DNA of 64,000 nt from Clostridiales bacterium (GCA_012719075.1 JAAYBB010000020.1:1-64000), one strand, 5' to 3'. Positions 42,740 through 52,084 are shown, counted from the stretch's first letter. Made by a program: numbers and translations. The notes: a model not told the origin generated them from the sequence alone.

Positions 42740-43222
42740 ATGCGTATACAGACCGTTCGCTTTGGGGAGGTCACCATCGACGAGCAGAAAATCATCACCT
42801 TTGCCGCGGGGCTCCCGGGGCTCGAGGCGTACAGCCGCTTTGCCGTGCTGCAGTTTGACGAGAGCTATCCCATCACCTGGCTGCAGTGCGTGGACGAGCC
42901 GTCCATCTGCCTGCCGGTGGTGGATTCGTTTCTGGTCATGCCCGACTACGCCTTCAACCTGGCCGACGAGGACGTCAAGGAGCTGGAGCTCCGGGGGCCG
43001 GAGGATTTGCAGGTGCTCAGCGTGATGGTCATCCCCGACAACATCGAGCAGATGACGGTCAATCAAGTGGCGCCGGTGGTCATCAACATGCGCACCGGCG
43101 CGGCCCGCCAGATCATCCTCAACGGGGGGGATTTCAACGCCCGGCTGCCCATCTTTGAAGAGCTCATCAAGCGAATAAAGGAGGGCCGCGCCGATGCTGG
43201 TGCTGTCGCGCAAGCTGAATGA
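42740..43222 (+). CDS. fliW: Flagellar assembly factor FliW
   Basis: A 160-residue protein that binds flagellin and, when free, sequesters CsrA. The ATG at 42740 has AGAAGGGAA upstream. Recognisable motifs are [40 protein letters not shown] and [20 protein letters not shown]. It overlaps csrA by 29 bases, the typical coupled pair. The flagellin gene faces this pair on the opposite strand. Confidence 0.95.
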   Translation: MRIQTVRFGEVTIDEQKIITFAAGLPGLEAYSRFAVLQFDESYPITWLQCVDEPSICLPVVDSFLVMPDYAFNLADEDVKELELRGPEDLQVLSVMVIPDNIEQMTVNQVAPVVINMRTGAARQIILNGGDFNARLPIFEELIKRIKEGRADAGAVAQAE

Positions 43223-43430
43223 GACCATCCTGATCGGCGACGAAATCCGGGTGACGCTGCTGGGCATCGAGGGCGACAAGGTCAAGCTGGGCATTGATGC
43301 ACCGAGGGCGACCAGGATTTTCCGCGAGGAGCTGCTGGAGGCCACGCGGGCCACCAACCGCCAGGCGCTGGAGGCCCCGGTGGTGACCTTTGACCTCTCG
43401 CGGCTTGCCGGGCGGGAAGAGGACACGTGA
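43194..43430 (+). CDS. csrA: Translational regulator CsrA
   Basis: A 78-residue RNA-binding dimer subunit. [20 protein letters not shown] is canonical, and RNA-contact residues Leu4, Arg6 and Arg44 (IFREELLE) are present. Asn55 occupies the position implicated in FliW contact in Bacillus. The flagellin leader opposite contains a matching GGA hairpin and a GGA-bearing ribosome site. Two hairpin terminators follow. Confidence 0.96.
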   Translation: MLVLSRKLNETILIGDEIRVTLLGIEGDKVKLGIDAPRATRIFREELLEATRATNRQALEAPVVTFDLSRLAGREEDT

Positions 43431-43466
43431 GTCAATCCGGCGGGCAGAAGATACGTGCGTAAACGA

Positions 43467-43485
43467 GGGGGCGCCCGGCGCCCCC
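43467..43485 (+). terminator. GC-rich hairpin just after csrA
   Basis: GGGGGCG (43467-43473) and CGCCCCC (43479-43485) form a stem with a 5-base loop 36 bases past the csrA stop. It has no long T run, so it may only assist the stronger terminator that follows. Confidence 0.5.
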
Positions 43486-43491
43486 TGAAAA

Positions 43492-43538
43492 GGCCCCCGG
43501 CCGCCCCAGACAGGGCGCGGCCGGGGGCCGGTGTTTTT
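43492..43538 (+). terminator. Intrinsic terminator of the flgF-csrA operon
   Basis: GGCCCCCGGCCGC (43492-43504) pairs with GCGGCCGGGGGCC (43517-43529) across a 12-base loop, followed by GGTGTTTTT. The 13-bp stem is one of the strongest in the window. Confidence 0.8.
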
Positions 43539-43770
43539 GACGGTGCCTTTGCCGGTATCAAGGCGAAAGGTACAGGGACACGTGAGGGGGGAGCCGGTAT
43601 CCCGGGCGGGGCTTTTCCCTAACCTGTATGCCGGGGACGGTATTTCGGACAGGGCTTCTCGAAGCTGGGCTCGCCGGCGCATCCACAGGGGCGCTTGGTG
43701 CGCTGTCCTGGATGATGGAGGGGCCCTGCCAAGTGGGCTTATACCGGGGCATCCAAAGCACTCCCCAAAC
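43539..43770. other. Convergent gap between csrA and flagellin
   Basis: No supported gene. It lies between the rightward terminator at 43492-43538 and the leftward one at 43771-43799. Confidence 0.5.
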
Positions 43771-43799
43771 GCAAAAGAACCCGGGCGCAGGCCGGGTTC
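43771..43799 (-). terminator. Intrinsic terminator of the flagellin gene
   Basis: On the minus strand GAACCCGG (43799-43792) pairs with CCGGGTTC (43784-43777), followed by TTTTGC. It lies about 93 bases past the flagellin stop codon. Confidence 0.75.
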
Positions 43800-43891
43800 C
43801 TTTGCTTGGAGTGTGGTTTTGCTGTTTTTTTGCTGGGGTGTGGGTATGCCATAGGATAAAAGGAGGGACTGAATGGAAGAGCGGCCCTGTC

Positions 43892-45445
43892 TTAGCCGAG
43901 CAGCTGCAGCACGCCCTGGGGCAGTGCGTTGGCCTGCGCCAGCATGGCGGTAGAGGCCTGGGCCAGAATGTTGTTGCGGGTGAACTGGGTCATCTCCTTG
44001 GCCATGTCGACGTCGCGGATGCGGCTCTCGGCGGCACTCAGGTTCTCGGCCGAGGTGTCGAGGTTGGCGATCTTGAACTCCAGGCGGTTCTGCAGGGCGC
44101 CGAGCGCGGCGCGCTGGGTCGAGACCTGGTTGATGGCGCCGTTGACCTCGGTGATGGCCTTGGAGGCCCCTTCGCGCGTGCGGACGGAGGAGAAGCCGAT
44201 GCCCAGCGCATAGCTGTCCATCTTGTCGACGTTGATGGCCAGCTCGTCGCCCTGGTTGGCGCCGGTCTGGATGACCAGCGCGCGGCCCTCGACCGACTTG
44301 ACCTCGATGATGCCCTGGAGCTTGTCGGGCTTGACAAAGTTGGCGTCGTCGGCATGCTCAAGGCCGTCTGCGCCGGTGTCGGTTACCTTGGCGAGGTCGG
44401 CCGCGCTCAGCGCGGTGCCCAGCTTGACCGTGATGCCGTTGTTGAAGGTGACGTGGTCGTCGCCGACCTTGACCTCGACGCGCTCGGCGCCCAGGCAGGT
44501 GGCGTAGAACTTGGTGGTGCCCGCATTGTAGTCCTTGGCGCCGCCCAGCGCAAAGGTCGAGTTGGTCAGGTTGTTGGCCAGCGTCTGGCGACCGGTCAGT
44601 GTGCCCAGATTGACAGCATCCTTGACTTCAAAGGTGAAGTCACCCAGTCCGGTGAAGTTGACGGTCGCGGTGCCGTTGGCCGCAAGATCTGCCTCCGTAA
44701 AGCTGCCCGCGACCGAGACGCCGGTGGTCAGGTTGACGGCCGAGAGCGTGCCGTCGGCATTGCCGCGGATTTCCCAGGTGCCGTTGTACAGCGCGTTGGC
44801 GTTGATGGCTCCCGAGATGGTGAAGTCGGCATTGGCGCCGACTGCGGCAGCGACATCGGCCGAGTCGGTGACATAGGTGGGGGCCTCGGCCACGACGGCG
44901 CCGGTGGTCACCTGCACGATGTCGATGGCGTAGTTGCCGGCCTTGGCGTTGTTGGCCAGGAAGATGGAGGGGCTGTCTGCGGCCATCGCGCCGGTGGCGC
45001 CGCCGATGTTGCGCTTGCCGGCGAAGTAGCCGTCGATCAGGTTCTGGTCGTTGAAGCGGGTCTTGGAGGCCGTTTCGTTGATCTCGTCGCGCAGTTGCAT
45101 AAACTCCTGCTCGAGTGCGCCGCGGTCGATGCTCTGCTCGTTGGTGTCGGAGCCCGACTGCACCGCGAGCTCGCGCATTCTCTGCAGGATGTTGTGGGTG
45201 CTCTGCAGGGCGCCCTCAGCGGTCTGGACCAGCGAAATGGCGTCCTGGCTGTTCTTGGAGGCCATCTGCAGGCCGCGGATCTGGGCGCGCATCTTCTCCG
45301 AAATGGCCAGGCCGGCCGCGTCGTCGCCGGCGCGGTTGATGCGGTAGCCGGAGCTCAGCTTTTCGACGTTCTTGGCGATGTTGGCATTGTTGATGCCGTA
45401 CTGGCGATGGGCGTTCATCGCCGTGATGTTGTTGTTGATACGCAT
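43892..45445 (-). CDS. hag: Flagellin
   Basis: A 517-residue filament subunit. The ATG at 45445 is preceded by AAGGAGGAG. The N-terminal D0/D1 part (MRINNNITAMNAHRQYGINN, KLSSGYRINRAGDDAAGLAI) and the C-terminal part (LSAAESRIRDVDMAKEMTQF, ending NALPQGVLQLLG) are fully conserved. Residues about 165-390 form a variable surface region longer than the compact Bacillus flagellin. It is transcribed opposite to the flanking flagellar operons from a consensus sigma-D promoter, with a leader of roughly 230 bases. FliS, FliW and CsrA genes in this window are its expected regulators. Confidence 0.97.
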   Translation of the reverse strand: MRINNNITAMNAHRQYGINNANIAKNVEKLSSGYRINRAGDDAAGLAISEKMRAQIRGLQMASKNSQDAISLVQTAEGALQSTHNILQRMRELAVQSGSDTNEQSIDRGALEQEFMQLRDEINETASKTRFNDQNLIDGYFAGKRNIGGATGAMAADSPSIFLANNAKAGNYAIDIVQVTTGAVVAEAPTYVTDSADVAAAVGANADFTISGAINANALYNGTWEIRGNADGTLSAVNLTTGVSVAGSFTEADLAANGTATVNFTGLGDFTFEVKDAVNLGTLTGRQTLANNLTNSTFALGGAKDYNAGTTKFYATCLGAERVEVKVGDDHVTFNNGITVKLGTALSAADLAKVTDTGADGLEHADDANFVKPDKLQGIIEVKSVEGRALVIQTGANQGDELAINVDKMDSYALGIGFSSVRTREGASKAITEVNGAINQVSTQRAALGALQNRLEFKIANLDTSAENLSAAESRIRDVDMAKEMTQFTRNNILAQASTAMLAQANALPQGVLQLLG

Positions 45446-45455
45446 GTTGTTGTTA

Positions 45456-45508
45456 CTCCTCCTTGATTTTCTGTCGGCGTTGCCGCCTCTTTGCGGGCAT
45501 CCTTGCCC
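45456..45508 (-). promoter_or_regulatory. Candidate CsrA-binding sites in the flagellin leader
   Basis: On the minus strand GGGC-AAGGAT-GCCC (45508-45495) is a small hairpin with GGA in a six-base loop. Its core CAAGGAUG matches the CsrA consensus RUACARGGAUGU. About 35 bases further on, the ribosome site AAGGAGGAG (45464-45456) carries a second GGA. Two spaced GGA sites, one covering the ribosome site, are how CsrA represses hag in Bacillus. Confidence 0.6.
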
Positions 45509-45683
45509 TGTTGCCCTGTGCCGGCCGCGCGGCCCTTGGGCACGGCTCGGCGGCCAGGTCCCCCCGCATCTCAAACAGGGGGCTCTTTCCGCCGAGGGCC
45601 GGCCCGCCTTCCGCGGGAGCACCTTCAACCTGACTGAACCGCCTTCAGTGCCCTTCGGGCGGCCCAAATTGGGTTCGACAAAA

Positions 45684-45710
45684 TTATCGGCATATTTTTC
45701 GGTAACTTTA
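45684..45710 (-). promoter_or_regulatory. Sigma-D promoter of the flagellin gene
   Basis: On the minus strand TAAA (45710-45707), a 15-base spacer and GCCGATAA (45691-45684) match the sigma-28 consensus completely. It lies in an AT-rich divergent region shared with the fliF operon. Confidence 0.92.
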
Positions 45711-45884
45711 GTGTTCAAATATCGACAAGAATATTTTTTTATGTGACGATTACAAAAACACCTGTTTGGGCACAAAAATGCAGGAACAGGCGGTCTTTTC
45801 AATGGGAAATTAAATTTGCGAATAAAATAACACAGAAATTCCCGGATGAATTCGGCATATTTGACAAATTTCTGTAAAAATTGA
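45711..45884. other. AT-rich divergent region between flagellin and fliF promoters
   Basis: The region is strongly AT-rich compared with its surroundings and holds no gene. It separates the leftward sigma-D promoter from the rightward sigma-A type promoter. Confidence 0.6.
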
Positions 45885-45913
45885 TTGAAATATGGATACA
45901 AAGGTGGTAAGAT
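45885..45913 (+). promoter_or_regulatory. Sigma-A type promoter of the fliF operon
   Basis: TTGAAA (45885-45890) and TAAGAT (45908-45913) are spaced by 17 bases, with a TG extension before the -10 (TGGTAAGAT). A leader of about 200 bases precedes the fliF GTG. This should drive the second early operon, fliF through cheV. Confidence 0.65.
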
Positions 45914-46123
45914 GTGTTTATTAAAAAGAAATTTATTACTAAAAAATAAGATTTTATTACCAAGTTACAAGACCAAATACGGATTGTGTAAGAGGTTGTG
46001 CCATCCGGAGGTCAGGGGCATTTGCCGAGCGGCTTTCCCGTGTCGATAAACGGGGACTGATGTGGCCAATAACAGTGTGGAATCGGCCTGTTTGACGCGG
46101 GCCGTACAGGGGGGATTGGGCAG

Positions 46124-47755
46124 GTGAGGGCTTTTTTCAGCTCACTGGTACACCAGTTGAAGGACTTTTGGTCGGGGCTGACCAAGCGGGAGCGCAACCG
46201 CTTTGCCGTGCTGACGGCGCTGATTGTGCTGCTGGGGACCGGGGCGGCCTACCTGCTTGGCCGGACCGAGTACGGCGTGCTGTACCAGAACCTCGAGGCC
46301 AAGGAGGCCGGCGAGGTGCTCGCGGCGCTCGAGGAGATGGGGGTGTCGGTCCGGACCGAGGGGGCGGGCACCATCCTGGCGCCGCGCGAGCAGGTGGGCG
46401 AGCTGCGCATGCGCCTGTCGGCCGAGGGCTACCTCAGCCAGAACTACCTGCCCGACATCTACAGCGCGGGCTCCTCGGGCATGGGCCGCACGGCGCAGGA
46501 GCAACTGGTCTACTATACGTATCAGAAGCAGGCCGACATCCGCCGCGCCATCTTGCAGATGGACAAGGTCGAGGAGTGCGTGGTGCTCATCAACATGGCC
46601 AAGGAGTCGAGCTATGTGTGGGACCCCAACGCGCAGCCCACCAGCGCCTCGGTGCTGCTGGAGATAAGGCGGGGCGAGCTGCTTGAAAACGGAGAGGCAA
46701 ACGCCATCGCGGCGCTGGTCTCCACGGCGCTGCCCGGCCTGAGTTACGAGAACATCCACCTGGTGGACAGCAAGATGAACCAGTACCACCTCGGCGCGCC
46801 CTCGGCCGAGGGGGGCGGCGCACAGGAGATCGGCAAGCAGTTCGAGCTGGAAAACATGGTGCGCGACCGCCTGCAAAAGCAGGTGCTCAACCTGCTCAGC
46901 CCGGTCTTTGGCACTGACAGGGTCAACGCCTCGGTCAACGTGCGGCTCAACTTCGACCGCGAGCGCATCCAGTCGGTCGAGTTCTCGCCGCCCGAGGGCA
47001 TGGACAGCGAGGGGCTGGTCATCAGCATGTCGGAGCTGTACGAGAACGCGCGGGACGGCAGCACGGCCGGCGGCATCCCCGGCACCGACGCCAACGGCAT
47101 GGGCGCCGCGCAGTACCCCTACGGCGACCTTGGCGAGGACGAGTACTACAGCAAGGTGCTGCGCGAGATGAACTACGAGATCAACGAGACCACCACCGAG
47201 GTCGAGCGGGCGCAGGGCGTCATCAAGAGCCTGTCCATCGCCGTGCTGGTCGACAGCGAGGCGGTGGGCGAGGACCACACGGCCGACGTGACCACGCTGG
47301 TGGCGCAGGCCCTCGGCGTCAACGAGAACTACGTCTCGGTGCGCAGGCTGCCCTTCCAGAGCGACCCGAACCCCTATGCCGAGCTGCTGGCCGAGCAGCG
47401 CGCGAGCGAGCGGCAAATTCGCATGTGGGAGATGGCGCAGGTGCTGATCAAGGCCGCGGTGATTGTGGTGCTGGCGCTGCTGCTGTTCCTGATGGTGCGC
47501 AGCGTGCTGAAGGCCAGGGAGGACCGGGAGCGGGTGATCCTGATGCCGGGCGGCGCACAGGAGGGCGAAGTGCCGGTCGGGATCGACTACCTGGCCGGCG
47601 AGGGGGAGGACGGGCCGGAGGAGGAGAACTTCTATGCCGACGTCAAGCTGAGCGCCAAGTCGGCCGGCATCGAGCAGCTTGAGCGCATCATCGACAAAAA
47701 TCCGCAGGCGGTGGCCATGTTGCTGCGCAACTGGCTGTCGGAAGAGGCCAAATAA
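46124..47755 (+). CDS. fliF: Flagellar MS-ring protein FliF
   Basis: A 543-residue membrane protein forming the ring on which the motor assembles. The GTG at 46124 follows GGGGGGATTGGG. The first helix (NRFAVLTALIVLLGTGAAYL) is followed by the YscJ/FliF domain (EYGVLYQNLEAKEAGEVLAA), a periplasmic-type collar, a second helix (LIKAAVIVVLALLLFLMVRS) and a C-terminal tail that binds FliG (AVAMLLRNWLSEE). It is first in the second large operon. Confidence 0.96.
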   Translation: MRAFFSSLVHQLKDFWSGLTKRERNRFAVLTALIVLLGTGAAYLLGRTEYGVLYQNLEAKEAGEVLAALEEMGVSVRTEGAGTILAPREQVGELRMRLSAEGYLSQNYLPDIYSAGSSGMGRTAQEQLVYYTYQKQADIRRAILQMDKVEECVVLINMAKESSYVWDPNAQPTSASVLLEIRRGELLENGEANAIAALVSTALPGLSYENIHLVDSKMNQYHLGAPSAEGGGAQEIGKQFELENMVRDRLQKQVLNLLSPVFGTDRVNASVNVRLNFDRERIQSVEFSPPEGMDSEGLVISMSELYENARDGSTAGGIPGTDANGMGAAQYPYGDLGEDEYYSKVLREMNYEINETTTEVERAQGVIKSLSIAVLVDSEAVGEDHTADVTTLVAQALGVNENYVSVRRLPFQSDPNPYAELLAEQRASERQIRMWEMAQVLIKAAVIVVLALLLFLMVRSVLKAREDRERVILMPGGAQEGEVPVGIDYLAGEGEDGPEEENFYADVKLSAKSAGIEQLERIIDKNPQAVAMLLRNWLSEEAK

Positions 47756-47777
47756 CTGGGCGAGGTGAACTTTGAAC

Positions 47778-48785
47778 ATGGCGACAACCAACCTGACCCC
47801 GCGCGAAAAGGCGGCCGTTTTGCTCATCAGCCTGGGGACCGATTACTCGGCCAAGCTCTACCGGCACCTGTCGGAGGAGGAGATCGGGCAGATGACGCTG
47901 AGCATCACCACCACAAGGCGGGTGGAGCCCGAGGTCAAGGAGCAGATCATCAGTGAGTTTTACGAGATGTGCCTGGCCCAGAAGTTCATTTCGGAGGGCG
48001 GCATCGACTATGCGCGCGACGTGCTCGAGAAGGCGCTGGGGCCCGAGAAGGCCGACGAGCTGGTGGCCAGGCTGTCCTCCTCGCTGCAGGTGCGGCCCTT
48101 CGACTTCATCCGCAGGGCCGACTCGCAGCAGATTTACAACGTCATCAACAACGAGCACGCCCAGACCATCGCGCTGGTGATGTCCTACATCTCGCCCAAG
48201 CAGGCCGCGCAGGTGCTGACCGAGCTGCCCCCCGAGCGGCAGACCGAGGTCATCGGCCGCATTGCCTACATGGGCAGCACCTCGCCCGAGTACATCAAGG
48301 AGGCCGAGCGCATCCTCGAGCGCAAGATCACCTCGATGGGCTATGCCGACCAGATCGCGGTGGGCGGCATCGACACGATCGTGGAGATCGTCAACTCGCT
48401 GGACCGCGGCACCGAAAAGCACATTTTCGAAGAGCTCGAGCTGGTGGATGGCGAGCTGGTCGAGGAGATCCGCCGGCGGCTGTTCGTGTTCGAGGACATC
48501 GCAAAGCTCTCGAACCAGGCCATTCAGCGCACCCTCAAGGAGGTCAACAACACCGACCTGGCCGTCGCCCTCAAGATGGCGGGCGAGGAGGTGTCGAAGG
48601 CCATTTTCAACAACGTCTCCAAACGCATGGCCGAGCTGCTCAAGGACGACATGGAGGTCATGGGCCCCGTGCGTGTGCGGGATGTTGAGGAGGCGCAGCA
48701 GAAGATCGTCAACGTCATCCGCAAGCTCGAGGAGGAGGGCGAGATCATCGTTGCGCGTGGGGATGGAGATGAATTTATTGTTTAG
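47778..48785 (+). CDS. fliG: Flagellar motor switch protein FliG
   Basis: A 335-residue rotor protein. ATG 47778 has GAGGTGA upstream. The N-terminal domain (KAAVLLISLGTDYSAKLYRH), the middle EHAQTIALVMSYISPKQAAQ (with the EHPQ-type motif as EHAQ) and the charged torque helix (RTLKEVNNTDLAVALKMAGE) are all present. The end overlaps fliH by 17 bases. Confidence 0.97.
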   Translation: MATTNLTPREKAAVLLISLGTDYSAKLYRHLSEEEIGQMTLSITTTRRVEPEVKEQIISEFYEMCLAQKFISEGGIDYARDVLEKALGPEKADELVARLSSSLQVRPFDFIRRADSQQIYNVINNEHAQTIALVMSYISPKQAAQVLTELPPERQTEVIGRIAYMGSTSPEYIKEAERILERKITSMGYADQIAVGGIDTIVEIVNSLDRGTEKHIFEELELVDGELVEEIRRRLFVFEDIAKLSNQAIQRTLKEVNNTDLAVALKMAGEEVSKAIFNNVSKRMAELLKDDMEVMGPVRVRDVEEAQQKIVNVIRKLEEEGEIIVARGDGDEFIV

Positions 48786-49593
48786 AATCGACCGCAGGCT
48801 GGTCAACGTGGAGAACTTTGAGCTGATCAAGGCCAACGCCTCGGCGCCGTCGGTGACCGACTCCACGCTGGTGGCCGTCCTCTCGATGGTGGAGCGGGAA
48901 CGGCTGCTGGACGCGCGGCAGGCCGAGCTCGAGGCGCAGCTTGCGCGGCTGGAGCAGGACGAGGCCGACCTGCGGCAGCGCATGAGGCAGTCCGAGGAGG
49001 AGGCCCGCCGGCGGCTGGAGCAGGCCGGGGCCGAGGCCAAACGCGTCCGGCTGGAGGCCGAGGTCGAGGCCGTGGAGATCCACAGCCAGGCCAGGCACCT
49101 GGGGTACAGCGAGGGGCTGCAAAACGCGACCCGGGAGGCCGACGCGCGCCTGCAGGCCGCACGGGCCGAGGACGGGCAGGCGGTGGGTGCGCTGCTGGCC
49201 GAGATTGCGCGGGCGCGCAGCGAGGCCGTCGAGGGGCTCGAGGCCGAGCTCATCGAGCTGGTGTTTGCCGTGGCCCGAAAAATCGTTAATGTCGCCATAC
49301 AAAAGGACGATATTATCTATGAGTCCCTGGTGAAAAATGCCCTGAGCCAGATCACGCGCGAGGGCAAGATCACCGTCCGCGTCAGCACGGGCTGCTACGA
49401 GCGCCTCTTCCCCGAGGGCAGCGCCACCTTTGTGCTGGGGGACGAGTCCATCGCGGCGGCCATTGTCAACGACCCGCTGCTCCCCGAGGGGGGCTGCATG
49501 GTGGAATCGGACGGAGAGACCATCAATGCCGGCGTTGACTCGCAGCTCAAGTACATCAGCATCGCCTTCCGGCAGGCGGACAAATCCGGATGA
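48769..49593 (+). CDS. fliH: Flagellar export ATPase regulator FliH
   Basis: About 274 residues; ATG 48769 lies 6 bases after GTGGGG, and ATG 48763 is an alternative. A long coiled-coil middle (ARQAELEAQLARLEQDEADL) leads to the FliH/YscL C-terminal domain (LIELVFAVARKIVNVAIQKD). It overlaps fliG at its start and fliI by 4 bases at its end. It links the FliI ATPase to the C ring. Confidence 0.92.
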   Translation: MNLLFRIDRRLVNVENFELIKANASAPSVTDSTLVAVLSMVERERLLDARQAELEAQLARLEQDEADLRQRMRQSEEEARRRLEQAGAEAKRVRLEAEVEAVEIHSQARHLGYSEGLQNATREADARLQAARAEDGQAVGALLAEIARARSEAVEGLEAELIELVFAVARKIVNVAIQKDDIIYESLVKNALSQITREGKITVRVSTGCYERLFPEGSATFVLGDESIAAAIVNDPLLPEGGCMVESDGETINAGVDSQLKYISIAFRQADKSG

Positions 49594-50909
49594 GCGGCAA
49601 CATCGACCTTGCAAAGTACCGGCAGATCCTGGCCCGGCTGGACCCGCTGGAGTACGGCGGCCGGGTGACCAAGATCGTTGGGCTCACCGTCGAGTCCAGC
49701 GGGCCGGCCTCGAAGATCGGCGACATCTGCAACGTCTGCAACCTTCGGATGGAGACGGCCGTGCAGGCCGAGGTGGTGGGCTTTCGCGAGAACAAGGTGC
49801 TGCTGATGCCCTTTGGCAGCCTCGAGGGCGTGGGCCTGGGCAGCCGGGTGGTCAACACCAACAGCGCGCTGCGCGTGCCGGTGGGCAAAAACCTGGTCGG
49901 GCGCATTTTGGACGCGCTCGGCAACCCGGCCGACGGCCTGCCCGCCCCGGCGCCCGACGCCTACTACCCGGTCGACAACATGCCCCCCGACCCGCTGAGC
50001 CGCGAGCGCATCAAGGAGGCCCTGCCGCTGGGCGTCAAGTCCATCGACGGGCTGCTGACGGTGGGGCGGGGACAGCGCCTGGGAATCTTTGCTGGCTCGG
50101 GCGTCGGCAAGAGTACGCTGCTGGGCATGATCGCGCGCAACGCCGTGGCCGACATCAACGTCATCGCGCTGGTGGGCGAGCGCGGACGCGAGGTGCGCGA
50201 CTTTGTCGAAAAGGACCTCGGCCCCGAGGGGCTCAAAAAGTCGGTGCTGATCGTGGCCACCTCCGACCAGCCCGCGCTGATTCGCCTCAAGTCGGCCATG
50301 GTGGCCACGGCGGTGGCCGAGTACTTCCGCGACGAGGGCTTTAAGGTGCTGCTGATGATGGACTCGCTGACCCGCTTTGCCATGGCCCAGCGGGAGATCG
50401 GCATGGCGGCCGGCGAGCCGCCGGTGTCGCGCGGGTACCCGCCCTCGGTCTACACCATCCTGCCCCGGCTGCTCGAGCGCAGCGGCACCTCGGACAAGGG
50501 CTCCATCACCGGGCTCTACACCGTGCTGGTGGAGGGCGACGACATGAACGAGCCGGTGGCCGACACCGTGCGAGGCATCCTGGACGGGCACATCGTGCTC
50601 TCCCGCGCCATTGCCAACAGCAACCACTACCCCCCGATCGACGTGCTGGCCAGCGTCAGCCGCGTCATGCCCGACATCGTGCCGCCGGAGCAGCTGCGGG
50701 CGGCCGGCTTTATCAAAAACAAGATGGCGGTCTACCGCGAGGCGCAGGACCTCATCAACATCGGCGCCTACCAGCAGGGGGCGAACCCCGACATCGACGA
50801 GGCCGTCCGCCTGCACGGCGCCATCGAGCACTTGCTATGGCAGGACATGAGCGAACACTTTACCTATGGGCAGACGCTTGCGATGATGGAGGCCATCCAC
50901 CGCGGATAG
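49590..50909 (+). CDS. fliI: Flagellar export ATPase FliI
   Basis: A 439-residue hexameric ATPase. Walker A is GSGVGKST, followed by VGERGREVRDFVE, Walker B VLLMMDSLTRFAMAQREIG, and SVYTILPRLLERSG. The N-terminal beta barrel starts with YRQILARLDPLEYGGRVTKI. The ATG overlaps the fliH stop (ATGA). FliJ follows. Confidence 0.97.
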   Translation: MSGNIDLAKYRQILARLDPLEYGGRVTKIVGLTVESSGPASKIGDICNVCNLRMETAVQAEVVGFRENKVLLMPFGSLEGVGLGSRVVNTNSALRVPVGKNLVGRILDALGNPADGLPAPAPDAYYPVDNMPPDPLSRERIKEALPLGVKSIDGLLTVGRGQRLGIFAGSGVGKSTLLGMIARNAVADINVIALVGERGREVRDFVEKDLGPEGLKKSVLIVATSDQPALIRLKSAMVATAVAEYFRDEGFKVLLMMDSLTRFAMAQREIGMAAGEPPVSRGYPPSVYTILPRLLERSGTSDKGSITGLYTVLVEGDDMNEPVADTVRGILDGHIVLSRAIANSNHYPPIDVLASVSRVMPDIVPPEQLRAAGFIKNKMAVYREAQDLINIGAYQQGANPDIDEAVRLHGAIEHLLWQDMSEHFTYGQTLAMMEAIHRG

Positions 50910-50944
50910 CGCCTTTGCGCCAGGACGTTTGAAATGGGCGTGCC

Positions 50945-51394
50945 ATGAAGAAGTTTACGTTTTCGCTGCAGCCGCTGCTCGCGTACAAGCGGACGCTGGA
51001 GAACCAGCAGAAGGGGGCGCTGGCCGAGGCCCAGGGCGCGCTGCGCCGGCTGCAGGCGCTGCACCGGGCCGTTTTGGAGCAAATTGAGCGCACCGGGGCC
51101 GAGCTCGAGCACCGTCTTGACGGCGGCAGCCGCGCCGACGACCTGCGGGCCTACAGCTTTTACCTGCACCACCTGGGCGAGCGGCGCCTGGCGCTCGAGG
51201 CCCAGATTCGGGAGGCCGTGCAGGCGGTCAGGGCCTGCCAGGAGGCGCTGGTGCTGACCATGAAGGAGCTCAAGGCGCTCGAGCGGCTCAGGCAGGAGCA
51301 GTACCAGCGCTACCTCGAGGAGCTGCGGGCCGAGGAGGCCAAGGAGATCGGCGACCTGGTCTCCTTCCGCACCATCGCGGGGCAGTCCGATTGA
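50945..51394 (+). CDS. fliJ: Flagellar export protein FliJ
   Basis: A 149-residue, fully helical coiled-coil protein (FSLQPLLAYKRTLENQQKGA, LGERRLALEAQIREAVQAVR) that fits in the centre of the FliI ring. Sequence identity in this family is low, so the call rests on the N-terminal motif, coiled-coil shape and position after fliI. Confidence 0.9.
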   Translation: MKKFTFSLQPLLAYKRTLENQQKGALAEAQGALRRLQALHRAVLEQIERTGAELEHRLDGGSRADDLRAYSFYLHHLGERRLALEAQIREAVQAVRACQEALVLTMKELKALERLRQEQYQRYLEELRAEEAKEIGDLVSFRTIAGQSD

Positions 51395-51424
51395 GGCGCA
51401 GAGGGTTTGAATGAGGAGGACGGC

Positions 51425-52084
51425 ATGAACAGAGCCAGCGGTCCTGAACTGAACAGGGCGGAGTATCCGCCCGAGGCCGACGGACAGCCGGCCGGCAAGA
51501 AGGGGCGGAAAAAGGCCGACAAGAAGCGCGCGCGGGGCGACAAAAAGGGCCGCCGCGGCTTTTGGGGCCTGCTGGCGCTGGTGGTGCTGATTTTCTTTGC
51601 GGCCGGCTTTCTGGTCGCCTCGGTCAAAAAGGACCTGGGCGGCGTGCGCAGCAAGCTGATCGAGACGGTCAACCTGTTGGACCCGGCCTACGCCGACCTG
51701 GTGGCCCGGGAGCAGCAGGTCGAGCTGCTGGAGGCCGGGCTGGCCACGCGGGAGCAGCAGGTCGCGCTGCTGGAGGAGGCCCTCAACGCCCGCGCGCTGC
51801 TGCTGGACGAGCGGGAGGCGGCCGCCCTCTCGAGGGAGCTCGAGCGCCTGCCGATCTACCGCCGCAACCTCGACGAGGACAAGCAGGAGGAGATCAGGGC
51901 GCTGGGCAAGACCTACGCGAACATGGACGCCGAAAAGGCCGCCTCGATCATGGGCGAGCTCTACAACGTCGAGGACATGGCCACGATCCTCTATTATATG
52001 AGCAGCCGCAGCGCCGCCGCCGTGCTCGAGCAGATGGACCAAAAGCTGGCGGCCCAGATCACCGACGAGCTGCTGAAAAATTGA
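51425..52084 (+). CDS. MotE/YlxF-like protein
   Basis: 219 residues from ATG 51425 with GAGGAGGAC upstream. A Lys-rich N-terminus (KKGRKKADKKRARGDKKGRR) precedes one membrane helix (FWGLLALVVLIFFAAGFLVA), a coiled-coil and a C-terminal MgtE-N-type helical domain (YANMDAEKAASIMGELYNVE, MATILYYMSSRSAAAVLEQM). This order and its place between fliJ and fliK match YlxF of Bacillus and the MotE family. It is a likely stator or motor assembly helper. Confidence 0.85.
   Translation: MNRASGPELNRAEYPPEADGQPAGKKGRKKADKKRARGDKKGRRGFWGLLALVVLIFFAAGFLVASVKKDLGGVRSKLIETVNLLDPAYADLVAREQQVELLEAGLATREQQVALLEEALNARALLLDEREAAALSRELERLPIYRRNLDEDKQEEIRALGKTYANMDAEKAASIMGELYNVEDMATILYYMSSRSAAAVLEQMDQKLAAQITDELLKN

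Noticed and set aside
43628-45466. 612-residue frame opposite flagellin
   Set aside because: Flagellin on the minus strand has conserved termini, a ribosome site and a consensus promoter. The plus frame is a GC-driven shadow.
45446-45901. N-terminal extension of flagellin by about 150 residues
   Set aside because: Conserved flagellin starts at MRINNN with AAGGAGGAG upstream, and the extension would cross the sigma-D promoter.
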